NCBI GenBank assembly: GCA_963971305.1
Contig: OZ020308.1
Location: 17,331,092 to 17,395,091, forward strand
DNA: 64,000 nt
Origin: Arcuatula senhousia
Lineage: Eukaryota; Mollusca; Bivalvia; Mytilida; Mytilidae
Direction of reading: 5' to 3'
Part shown: positions 1 through 12,400 of the stretch, one piece after another
How positions within the stretch are numbered: the stretch's first letter is position 1
How the letters are laid out: every line of letters starts with the position of its first letter
The notes under the pieces: model-generated
Database searches by the model: none
Seen by the model: only the letters and a program-made list of their open reading frames with translations
Told to the model about the DNA's origin: nothing
Program-made: the position numbers and the translations under genes

Positions 1-32
1 TAACGATTCCGTTTGGACAGGTTTACAACTCT

Positions 33-330
33 ACAATATTTACTCAACCTTTTCTCGACTGCCTTTTTAGAATGCTGTTCCACTGGACTGCAATGGGGAG
101 TCATATGTTACAATATTTACTCACCCTTTTCTTGACTGCCTTCTTAGATTGCTATTCCACTGGGCTGCAATTGGGAGTCAGTCATATGTTACAATATTTA
201 CTCACCCTTTTCTTGACTGCCTTCTTAGAATGCTATTCCATTGGGCTGCAATGGGGAGTCAGTCATATGTTACAATATTTACTCACCCTTTTCTCGACTG
301 CCTTCTTAGAATGTTGTTCCTGTTCTAGCT
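33..330. repeat. Tandem duplication of the exon 21 3' end with its splice donor
   Basis: Four copies of a 77-81-bp unit start near 33, 110, 191 and 272. Each contains the end of exon 21 (about 25-40 bp), its donor and the first intron bases. Donor GTGAGT is intact in three copies (286-281, 205-200, 124-119) and mutated to TTGAGT in the leftmost. Only the rightmost copy continues into the conserved exon; the other three read stops in the main frame. Confidence 0.85.
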
Positions 331-420
331 CTTCTTCATGTTGTTTCTGTAGACGTTTCTTGGTGAAATCTAATTCCCTCAAAACTCTCTCGTATCTGTC
401 TTTGTACACTGAATCATTTC
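287..420 (-). CDS. MYO18A: MYO18A exon 21: coiled coil (last exon in window)
   Basis: 134 nt, phase 1 to 0, acceptor TTGTAG at 423-421, donor AGG|GTGAGT at 286. Reads [20 protein letters not shown], close to the vertebrate '[16 protein letters not shown]' stretch. The rest of the tail is to the left of the window. Confidence 0.93.
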
Positions 421-3400
421 CTACAACAAAGAAAATAGGACTTGAAGAATAAACACTATGAGTTTGCATTGAATGGTCAAGGAGCTAAGCTAATACTGAC
501 ATTCATAGTTAGTGCAAGTACCACCATCTCATCACCATTCTCAAATGAAAATAAAGCAACCCATTTGCAGATGAGAAAAACAAGAGGCTCGCAGGAGCCT
601 GAATCGCTCACCTGAACTACACAGACACATATATTTTGTAGATATTATTGTGCATAACCATATGCGATTTAAATTTCTGAAATATCTTGGTTAGTTTTCA
701 AGATATTAGGCTTAATAAGTGCAACATTTGGCAATAAAAAGCTACGCTGAGCGCAGCATGATACGACCGCAACAAGTTGAACCCTGTACGTTGGAGGCCC
801 AATATGGATAGTCCATTGCTTTGGTCACATGAAGCCCATGGTGGACTTACAAAGCTTTTTGACACATGCATCCTGTGGTGGACTTAGAAATGCATTTTTG
901 ACAAATATATTTACATCAACATCTTATACAAAAAGCCTTATTTCTATACATGTATTAATTTACAATTTTGGCCCTTTGACCCCTAATTCCTCAAAAATGG
1001 TAAAAGATATTGCTAATCCGATAAAAAATAATTTGAAATTGTGTACATGGAATCCGATGAAGAAAAGATTTTGAAAATCGGACCACAAATAAAAAAGTTG
1101 ATTTTATCGGCGTGGCCTGTCTTTAGCCCCCTGTAACAATGTAATGGTGAAATACATATCAAAATCATTGACACATTTTGTTGACAGAATTTAATGATGA
1201 ATTCAACAAAGAAAGAATTTTCAAAATCTAATGAATAATAAACATTCTACAACAGTTTTGTCAATACACCCGTTTTAGCCCTTTTTGGTCCTTTTTTCTA
1301 AAACAGTAGGGGCCACAAACCCCAAATACAAAACCAAGATTCCTTTAGTGGATATAATCATCATATATAAACTTCATAACAATTGGCAGGCCCACTACAA
1401 CTTAATTTGGTATAAAACTATTTGCATTGACAAACTTTAAAAATTGCGTTTTTGGCCCATTTGACCCCTAAATTCTCAAAAACGGTAAGAGATATTGCAA
1501 ATCTGATTGAAAAACGCAGGCAGGGATTTTCACAAGGATTCCAATGAAAAAAAGATTTTGAAAATCGGACCACAAATAAAAAAGTCAATTTTTTGGGTGT
1601 GGCCCCTTTTTGACCCCCAGTATCAATGTAACAGTGCAATATATATCAAAACCATTGACACATTTTGTTGACAGAATTTAATGATGAATTCAATAAAAAA
1701 AGAATTATCAAAATCGAATGAATAATAAACATTCTACAACAGTTTTGTCAATACACCCGTTTTAGCCCTTTTTGGCCCTTTTTTCTAAAATGATAGGGGC
1801 CACAACCCCCAAATACAATACCAACCTTCCTTAAGTGGTAACAAACATCATATCAAAATTTCATAACATTTGGTCAATATTTACTCAAGTTATCACACGG
1901 AAACCAAAGTGTCCACAGACGACGACGATGACAACGACGACGACATCGCCATAACATTATACGATCGCAAAAATTTTGCGGTCGTATAAAAATTAGGAAA
2001 AGGGGCAATAACTCCCACATCAGCAGTCAGATCTTTTCCAAAATTTCAGCACAGGTAGATCTTAATATGCTGATCTTTTTTGATCAATTTCGATATCTGA
2101 AACCATTTTTGAGTTATTAGCAAAAAAATGCAATTTACCCCTATGTTCTATTTTTAGCCATGGTGGCCATGTTTTTTGACGAATCAAAAATCTGAACGAT
2201 AGAGTTGTAGCATATGAGCTATTAAACAAGTGTGCCAAGTTAAAATGCAGTTGGTCTTACGGTGCCAGACAAGTTAATCTTTGAAATTCAGGAAAAAAGT
2301 AATGAAAAATGGTAAATTTTGTTGTTTTAAGGACAATAACTCCTAAAAGAAATGATCCTACAGCTTTGATCTAAATACATGAAATGTAGATCTTGATGTG
2401 CTTAATCATATGCAATTTAAATTCTTGAAATACCTTGTATAGTTTTCAAGATATATGGCTAAACTAGAGGCTCCCAGGAGCCTGAATCGCTCACCTGATC
2501 TCTTATGCCAAAGTTTGAATAAATTTCACAAACTTTCAAGTACCGTATTTTGCCGTGTATAGTGCGCATTTATGTACAATGCGCACCCCCTTTTCATGAT
2601 GAAAATCTGGGGAAAAAATGAAGTTTTGTGTAAAATCGGCGATCTTTTTCTATGACAGAGAACCCTGAAAATTTGTCTCTTTTTTCAGGTAGAAAGACTA
2701 CAGATGAAGATTTTTTAATGAAAATAAAATTGTTGTGTAATTATTTGTGAAAATAAAAATAAACTGTTATATTATTTGTGTATTTTATTATGACAGCAAG
2801 ATCGTAAATCCCGGTAATGGTCCCCCTTTTCAATTAACAAACAACAAGTGTTAACCCAAGCTCACATCTTTTGATGAAAACAATAAAGGTGTCAAAACAG
2901 TAATGATCAACAAATTACTATTCAAACAATCTTGAAGTATTACAGCTGAATGGCTTTAATTGTTAATTGTCCAAGCCAGTTTGACAAAATATCGATGTTT
3001 TGTGCATGAGGGCAAGCTAAAGTGTCAAAACAAATAATTACCAGTAAATCTAAATTATCTCCAGCTTGGGATGAGTATTTATTCACAAAACAATAAGAAA
3101 ATGGTTATATCTTACTCAAATTGCTCAAATAATTACATGAAAGAAAATACAAAATCATGTAAACAAACCATTCTATTTTTAGAATAATTTAAATGAGGTA
3201 ACTGAAGGGAATACACAATATTGATTCAGAAAGGAAACAAGTAAAGGGAGAATGAATAAATAAATTAGAATCATATTTTATTATTCTTATTTTGAATAAA
3301 GAAATTGGACAAAAGTATTTTTTTAAGAACACAAATATTTTTACCAACTTGTTTCAAAATGGTGCTCCGAAGTCAACGGAGGAATTTACCCACTACAACA

Positions 3401-6400
3401 ACAACAACAATGGCGGTCGATATGAAAATGAAATTAATAAACAAACACATGAAGACGCTGGAATTAAGTTTTTATTCGATAAAAGCATGATAAAATTTAT
3501 TTAGAGATACTAATAATGAACAGGATTCAATACTAACCATGTGAGTTATGATTATTGTATTCCATCATGGATGAATCTTGTGTCCAAAGTCTGACAAACA
3601 TCGATCTTTTGCCGTTGCCGATGTTCATGAAAATGTATGAAAATCTCGTATCGGGATGTATTGTGCGCACCCCTATGTTAGATCAGGAAAAAAATGTAAA
3701 AAACTGCGCACTATACACGGCAAAATACGGTATACAAAGTTGCAAAACTATCCCTTCAGTGGTTTCAGAGAAGATTTTTGGAAATCATTTAAATTAATAG
3801 AAAAAACAGTTAAGGGGCAATAACTCCTGTAAGAACCTTTTAATGCTGAACAAGAAAAGTTGCTTCAGATTTTCTCTATCTCTTATACTTTTCGAGTTAT
3901 AAGCCAAAAACAATGGTCTGCCCCCTGTTCTATTTTTAGCAATAGCGGCCATGTTGGTTGGTCGATGTATATATAATTCACAAACTTGGTAGAGGACATC
4001 CTAAAGATCAAGTGTACCAAGTTTCAAAGCAATCCCTTCAGCGATTTCGGAGAAGAAGATTTTTGAAAATCAGTTAAAATTAATGAAAAAAAAACAGTTA
4101 AAGGGGAATAACTCTTAAATGGCTTAAATCATTTTTGAAGATTTCAATGAGCTTAACAATTCTGCAATGCTAACTTTTCTTCTAGCTCTAACGGTTTTCA
4201 AGATATTGTCCAAAAACTGCAAAAATGGTCAATTTTGACAATTAAAGGACAATAACTCCTATAATGCATCGTTTCACAACTTCAACTCAATGGAGAGATT
4301 TGTAGAGCTTTTGATGCTAAACATGGAAGGTTGCTTCGGATTTTCTCTATCTCTTATACTTTTTGAGTTGTAAGCCAAAAACAATGGTCTGCCCCCCCGT
4401 GCTATTTTTAGTAATGGCGGCCATGTTGGTCGGTGGATGTGTATATTATTCATAAACTCAGTAGAGGACATCCTACTGATCAAGTATACCAGGTATCAAT
4501 GCAATCCCTTTAGTGGTTTCAGAGAAGATTTTTGAAAAATCAGTTTAAATAAATGGAAAAAACAGTTTAAGGGGAATAACTCTTAAACGGCTGATCTGAC
4601 AATTTTGACCCTGAAATCATTTTTGTAGATCTCAATGAGCTAAACAATGCTGCAATGCTAACTTTTCCTCTAGCACTAATGGTTTTCAAGATATAGTCCA
4701 AAAACTGCAAAAATGGTCAATTTTGATGATTAAAGGGCAATAACTCCTATAAGGAGTCATATCACAACTTTGACACAATGGAGAGATTGGTAGAGCTTTT
4801 GATGCTGAACAAGGATGGTTGCTTCGGATTTTCTTTATCTCTTATATTTTTCGAGTTATAAGCCAAAAACAATGGTCTGCCCCCCCCCCTGTTCTATTTT
4901 TAGTAACGGCGGCCATGTTGGTCGGTCAACGTGTATATAATTCACAAACTTGGTAGAGGACATCCTAAAGATCCAGTATACCAAGTATTAATGCAATCCC
5001 TTCAGTGGTTTCAGAGAAGAAGATTTTTGAAAATCAGTTAAAATAAATGGAAAAAACAGTTTAAGGGGAATAACTCTTAAACGGCTGATCTGACAATTTT
5101 GACCCTGAAATCATTTTTGTAGATCTCAATGAGCTTAACAATTCTGCAATGCTAACTTTTCCTCTAGCACTTTCGGTTTTTAAGATATAGTCCAAAAACT
5201 GCAAAAATGGTCAATTTTGATGATTAAAGGGCAATAACTCCTATAAGGAGTCGTTTCACAACTTTGACTCAATGGAGAGATTGGTAGAGCTTTTGGTGCT
5301 GAACAAGGGAGGTTGCTTTGGATTTTCTCTATCTATTATACTTTTCGAGTTATAAGCCAAAAACAATGGTCTGACCCCCCTGTTCTATTTTTAGCAATGG
5401 CGGCCATGTTGGTTGGTCAACGTGTATATAATTCACAAACTTGGTAGAGGACATCCTACAGATCAAGTATACAAAGTTTCAATGCAATCCCTTCAGTGGT
5501 TTCAGAGAAGAAGATCTTTGAAGAAAAGTTAACGGACGGACGACGGACGCCTAACAATGACAATAGCTCACAGGTCAGGTGAGCTAAAAAGTTAAAAATT
5601 TGGAAAAATCCAGAAAAAGGGCAATAACTCCTACATCGGTTGTTAGATCTTCTTGAAACTTTCATATCAGGTAGATCTTGTGATGCTGATCACTTTTGTC
5701 TCCCATCAGAATTTTGATATCTGTAACCATTTTTGAGTTATTAGCAAAAAACTGCAATTTACACCTTTGTTTTATTTTTAGCCATGGCGGCCATATTTTC
5801 TGACGAATCAAAAATCTGAACGATAGAATTGTAGCATATATTCTATTAAACAACTGTGCCAAGTTTGGTTGAAGTTGGATATATGGTGTCAGACAAATTA
5901 ATCTTTGAAATTCAGGGGAAAAGTAATGAAAAACGGTAAATTTTGATGCTTTAAGGGCCATAACTCCTAAAAGAAATGGTTCTACAGCTTTGACCTAATC
6001 CCATGAAATGTTGATCTTGATGTGCTAAATCATATGCAATTTGAATTTTTAAAATATCTTGTATAGTTTTCAAGATATAGGACTAAACAAATAAGTGCAA
6101 AATTTTGAAAAAATCCAGAAAAAGGGCAATAACTCCTACATTGGTTGTTGGATCTTTTTGAAAATTTCGTTGCAGGTAGATCTTGAGGTGCTGATCACTT
6201 TTACCCTTGCCAAAATTTTGATATCTGTGACCGATTTTGAGTTAATTGCAAAAAACTGTAATTTGACCCCCCTGTTCTATTTTTAGATATGGCGGCCATG
6301 TTTTTTTACGAATCAAAAATCCGAACAATTCTTTTGTACGCATAATGCCACTAAACAACTATACCAAGTTTGGTTGCAATTGGACTTATGGTGTCGGACA

Positions 6401-9400
6401 AGTTAACGTTTGAAAAATTGTTTACAGACGACGACAGACGACGACGACGATGACGACGACGACGGACGCCAAGTGATGGTAAAAGCTCACATGGACCTTT
6501 GGTCCAGGTGAGCTAAAAATTCTTGGCTATTTAAATAGTGAACAAGTCTCCCAATTCAAGCTACATTAAAACTTCATAATTCATGAAACTGTATAAAGAT
6601 ATTTAACAGTTCTGATCAGAAACTTTAAACAGAGGACAGATATACTTGCCCAAAGTCATGAAAGGAAGGTGAAAACAACTTATAATGTATAAACTCACCA
6701 TCAGCATCCTCATCATTAAGGTCTAGAGCCTCAGCCTGCCAGAGGTGAACTTGTGTCAGTTCCATCTCCATCTTCTCTGCCTGTCTCTTTAAAGCATTGT
6801 ACCTGGCCTAGAAAAAATAAGTATAATGTGCTTGTTAGGATCAAATATTCTTGGCACTGTTAATAGCTGATCTTTAAATCTTAGTATCAAATGAATATGA
6901 ATCACATATAGTAGACAACAATCAAAGGATGAGTGGCAATAAGACCCATTTTTTGCCCAAGATTTACCGTGAAATTAAAACTGAGCATGTTGCTGAAACA
7001 TTAATCAAATATTAGGCTTAAATAAAATGATAAGCATTTCCCATATGAGTTTAGTTGTCATGCCAATCAGTTAACTCAAAAAGTTAGATTTAAAAGAAAT
7101 TGCCCTAATTTCATTGGTTTTTGCTGACTTTCACACTCTTTTTGGTCTGGAAGAAGGTTGGCGCATCTAAACAACAACTGCATACTTGGAAGAAATGTGT
7201 AATTTGATAAAATCCATTATTTCTAAAAGATTAGAGTTGTCGTTTTCATTTGCCAAATGTTTTCTCAGGGAAAATATGCACTGAAACCATTTGAAATTAC
7301 AGATTTCCTCTATTTTGTCAAATAAGACCGCTAAATCTGATGTCATCATTTCGTCACAATGAATGAAATTTGCCTTATTTGATTTGTTTTCTATGTAACC
7401 ACATATAAGTTGATATTTTATATATATATCATAATATTTGAACCAACTATGTTTTCTTGGGCCAATTATGGGTCTTAATGCCTCTAATCCTTTTGAAAGC
7501 CATGAAACTATCAATTCTTGAACTAGTATACCCCCTTTCTTGAAATGAGGGTATAATAATACAAATTAAAATTTCTAGAGGTACCTGTAAGTCTTTATGA
7601 TCTTTGGTGAGTTGCATTCTTTCTGCTGTTTCCGTTTCCAACATTTCTGAGGCATGAGTTGCTGTGGAATGTTCTTCTATCAAGTCAGCCTGGACCTCTG
7701 TAAGCTGTTAAAATAAAATTTTTGAAATGAAATATGAGAAATGGAGGCATAAAATAAGCCAAAGGAAATCATTGTTTTAAACACTTAAAATTTACTTTTA
7801 ATCTTGAATTTATATTTTAGGAGGTTTAAGCTAACAAATGTAATAACACTTATTCAATATTGAATTTGATGAATATCAATGGAGGGAAAACAAGTAAATC
7901 TGTGAGCTAATGCTCACTAGTGATACCCCCGCTCCAAAAACTAAGCCATGCATACAAGTTTAAATACTCAGTAAACAGGAAGTAGTTGACCTAGGAACAT
8001 AAAATCACTATACACCATATGGGATTATAGGATAAAGTTGTATACAAAATATCAGAACTCTATCTCATGTAGTTGCTTGGGAAACTGTGACGGAAATTTT
8101 GCATTTATGTCTATTATGTGTTAAAACCTAAGTATTCGGTAAACAGAAAGTAGACAACCTAGGAGCATAAAATCGGTATACACCATATGGTACTTTAGGA
8201 TAAAGCTGTATACAAAATATCAGACCTCTATCTCATGTAGTTGCTTGGGAAACTGTGACGGAAATTTTGCATTTATGTCTATTATGTGTTAAAACCTTAG
8301 TATTCGGTTAACAGGAAGTAGACTACGTAGGAACATAAAATCGGTATACACCGTATGGGACTATAAGATAAAGCTGTATACAAAATATCAGACCTCTATC
8401 TCATGTAGTTGCTTGTGAAACTGTGACGAAAATTTTGCATTTATGTCCATTATGTGTTAAAACCTAAGTATTCGGTAAACAGGAAGTAGACTACGTAGGA
8501 ACATAAAATCGGTATACACCATATGGGACTATAAGATAAAGCTGTATACAAAATATCAGACCTCTATCTCATGTAGTTGCTTGGGAAACTGTGACGAAAA
8601 TTTTGCATTTATGTCTATTATGTGTTAAAACCTTAGTATTCGGTAAACAGGAAGTAGACTATCTAGGAACATAAAATCGGTATACACCATATGGGACTAT
8701 ATGATAAAGCTGTATACAAAATATCAGAACTCTATTTCATGTAGTTGCTTAGAAAACTGTGACGGAAGTTTTGTTACGGACGGACGGACGAACGGACGGA
8801 CGGACGGACGGACAATGGTAAAACAGTATACCCCCCTCTTCTTCGAAGCGGGGGTATAAATATGGGTTATAAAATAATGAATGTCGGGCAGTGAGAGGGC
8901 AGGCAGGCTGGGAAATACTGTTTGTAACAATTTTCTTAGCAACTACATACAGCCTCTTGATATTTGGTTTGCAGCATCAAGTGATTTCAGGTCTATTGCT
9001 CACCAACTTCCTGTTTAACGAAATCCGGCCATTTTTTACTTCGACAGATTTTTATATTTACCATTGAAAAGCTATTACAGAGGACTATTTGAATAAAAAA
9101 ATGTAAGGGTATGTAACCCACTTACCCTACTGTCAGTTTTCTCATACAGTTGTTTATATTCATTTCTTTCTTTTTCTATCTTTTCTAATTTACTCTTCAA
9201 ATGTTCAACTTCAATCTGAAATAGAAGCACATACATGTATAAAATTATAAACTTTTTCGATTATTTGTTTATTAAAAACACATACATGTACAATATATAC
9301 AAACCATAATTATAAACTTTTAAGATTATTTGTTAATTAACTCCATGCTTAACATACAGTCAAAATGTTCACCTTTCATGAATTTAAAAATGCTATCTTT

Positions 9401-12400
9401 TAATTTAGAACCTCACTTTTTCCTCATTAACCATACATAAACGACCATTTGAAAGCTGCTTGCTTGGTATTTTGCATAATTTTGATTTAACAAATTTTTG
9501 ACAATATTATAACATGCTTAAAATTTATAACTTAGCTTTTGACAAGTTTTTCGTTTTGTTTTGGTTTTATGGAAATAGTGTTGCTATGCCTACCTCTCTT
9601 TCGACAAGTTGTTCCTCTGTACGATGGACATTTAACATAGGTTGAACCTTAGTAAACAGTCGCCACCACGACCAATCTCTTATCAACATAAACTTTCTAA
9701 CATTCTTCTGTATACAACTTATAGCTATGTGTTTCACCTGGGAATAGAAAGTATAAGAAATGCATAAAGGTGTAAAACAACTAATTCGGGATCCAGTCGG
9801 TGCACATATAAGAAAGTGGTACATATAGGAGACAAAGTAGCCCATATAAGGTACTGTATCTTTAGAATGACATGTCCTACACCAATAGATTTGGTATTTT
9901 CTAAAAGCTTAAAGACTTGAGAACATTTTGAGCCCATGAAACAGTCATTATTATGATGCGTAGAAAAATAGTGAGTAGTAATTTATGGGCATGTGATTTG
10001 GTTAGAATGTTTACATTAGTTCCCGTTTTCTGTCACATGCCACTTCCGGTAAACTGTTCTCTCCCAGATGCCGAGGAACCTTATATGAGATTTACATGAA
10101 AGGTACTGTTATGTGTCTACTTTAAGGCACAAGTACTGTCATACCCCAAAAAATTCATTTCTGAGTTTGACAGTGACCCCCCCCTAAACCAGGTTTAACA
10201 TAGAAAGTAAAGGGAGCCTGAATTAGTTATTTTACACCATAAACAGAAGGGTCATACTATGGAAAACATGATATGTGCTAAAAATATTTATCAATAGCTT
10301 ATTTCAATTTTTTTTCTAAGGCCATACCACATGTATTTTGCAATGCATTTTCTAATTATCGTATCTGATAGTTTGAAACATGGAGCTTTATATAAGGTGA
10401 ATTATAATCATAACAAGAGGCTCCCAGGAGCCTGAATCGCTCACCTGAAATATGTGCCTGAAGTAAAGGTTATTAGGCAAAATATATTTGACGATGAAAG
10501 GGTCATAAGATTAATAAGGGGGTCATCTGACAATATGGTGGATCTTAAGGTGCTGATCACTTTTGTTCTCAATCAAAATCTAGAAATCTGTCACTCTTTT
10601 TTAGTTATTCACAAAAAAAAATGCAGTTTAACCTAATGTTCTATTTTTTGCCACAGCGGCCATGTTTTACAACCAATCAAAAATCCCCACATCAGTTCTA
10701 TACCCATAATGCAAATAAACAACGATACCAAGTTTGGTTCCAATTGGACTTAAAGTGTCAGAGGAGTTAACGTTTTCAATGTAATGAAAAGTGTCAGAGG
10801 AGTTAACGTTTTCAATGTAATGAGGAAATGCTTTTTAAATGCTCAATTTGGACGTTCTAAGGGCAATAACTCCTCAAAGGAAAGGTCGTACAACTTTGAC
10901 CCTATTACATATTTTGTAGATCTTGATGAGCTTAACAATATGCAATTTAAATTTCTCAAATATCTTGTATAGTTTTCAAGATATTGAGCTAAACAGGTGC
11001 AAATTTGTAAAAAATCCACAAAAAGGGCAATAACTCCTACATGGGTTGTTGGATTTTCTTCAAAATTTCAGAGCTGGTAGATCTTGTGGTGCTGATCACT
11101 TTTGTTCCCCATCAAAATTTTAAAATCTGTCACCGTTTAAGAGTTATTTGCAAAAAACTGCCATTGACCCCTATGTTCTATTTTTAGCCACAGCGGCCAT
11201 GTTTTACGACCAATCAAAAATCCCCACATCAGTTCTATACACCAAACGCTAATAAACAACTATATTAAGTTTGGTTCCAATTGGACTTAAAGTGTCAGAG
11301 GAGTTAATGATTTCAATGTAATGAGGAAATGCTGTTAAAATGCTCAATTTTGACGTTCTAAGGGCAATAACTCCTAAAAGGAAAGGTCCTACAATGTTGA
11401 CCCTTTTACATATTTTGTAGATCTTGATGTGCTTAATAACATGCAATTTAAATTTCTCAAATATCTAGTATAGTTTTCAAGATATTGAGCTAAACAGGTG
11501 CAAAATTTGCAAAAAATCCACAAAAAGGGCAATAACTCCTACATGGGTTGTTGGATTTTCTTCAAAATTTCAGGGTAGGTAGATCTTGAGGTGCTGATCA
11601 CTTTTACCCTCTGCCAGAATTTTAATATCTGTAGCCATTTTTGAGTTATTTGCAAAAAACTGCATTTTACCCCTATGTTCTATTTTTAGCCATGGCGGCC
11701 ATGTTTTACGACGAATCAAAAATCCCCACATCAGTTCTAAGCACCGAATGCTAATGAACAACCATACCAAGTTTGGTTGCAATTGGACTTATGGTGTCAG
11801 AGGAGTTAACGTTTTAAAAAGTTTACGGACAACGGACGAGGGACGGACGACGGATGCCAAGTGATGACAATAGCTCACATGACCCTTCGGGTCAGGTGAG
11901 CTAATAAAATGTTTTAACATTGAATTGAGATGGATAGAAATAAGGTTTTTGCTTGAGTAAGTATTTGGTGTTACATATAGGAAAAGAATCTTTTTTACAT
12001 AATTATTTTATAGTTTTTCATGTCCTCTTTTCAACATTAAATTTATCCCTTTCATGTACAAAATGTATGACAGAACATATAAACAAAATAATCAAATTTT
12101 CCAACATACCCTTAAGTTCTTTAATTTCTTCCTACCAAGGAATCCACGAACACAAGCTTGGAATGCAACAATGGTTCCTGAAATTTTCTCATCACGAGCT
12201 GCCTCTAACTGATTCAGGGCACCTGCTCGGAAAAATACCTGAAATGAAATATTTAAATCTTATGAACAAAGTAAAGTAGACATTACCTGAACTTAATCAA
12301 AAGCTTTCAAAAACATAGTATCCAAGAAATGATTAAGAGCTTTTTTTTGGAAAAGACACACATAAGTAAAACTTTCTTTCTGCATTTTTGGTTTATAAAC

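Larger units (their letters stand above)
580..6516 (+). mobile_element. Helentron-like (HINE) family 1 element, outer copy of a nested cluster
   Basis: Starts ACAAGAGGCTC with a GGCTC-GGAGCC-type palindrome and CGCTCACCTG; ends with hairpin GACCTTTGGTC, CAGGTGAG and CTAA at 6516, preceded by an ACG/ACGG microsatellite (6,425-6,470). CTCACCTG at the left is the complement of CAGGTGAG at the right. It is interrupted by a family 2 element (743-1989) and by a second family 1 copy (2462-5587). No coding capacity recognised. Confidence 0.75.

Noticed and set aside
72..452. 126-codon plus-strand frame with repeated [10 protein letters not shown]
   Set aside because: It runs antisense over exon 21 and its tandem duplicates; the repeats come from the duplication, not from a protein.
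829..1639. Short frames of 70-80 codons in the family 2 element
   Set aside because: They are fragments of the tandem modules, lack conserved motifs and are interrupted in sister copies.
7902..8859. CRISPR-like array
   Set aside because: Units of about 169 bp are contiguous without spacers and belong to an element with an ACGG microsatellite and hairpin end; the genome is animal.
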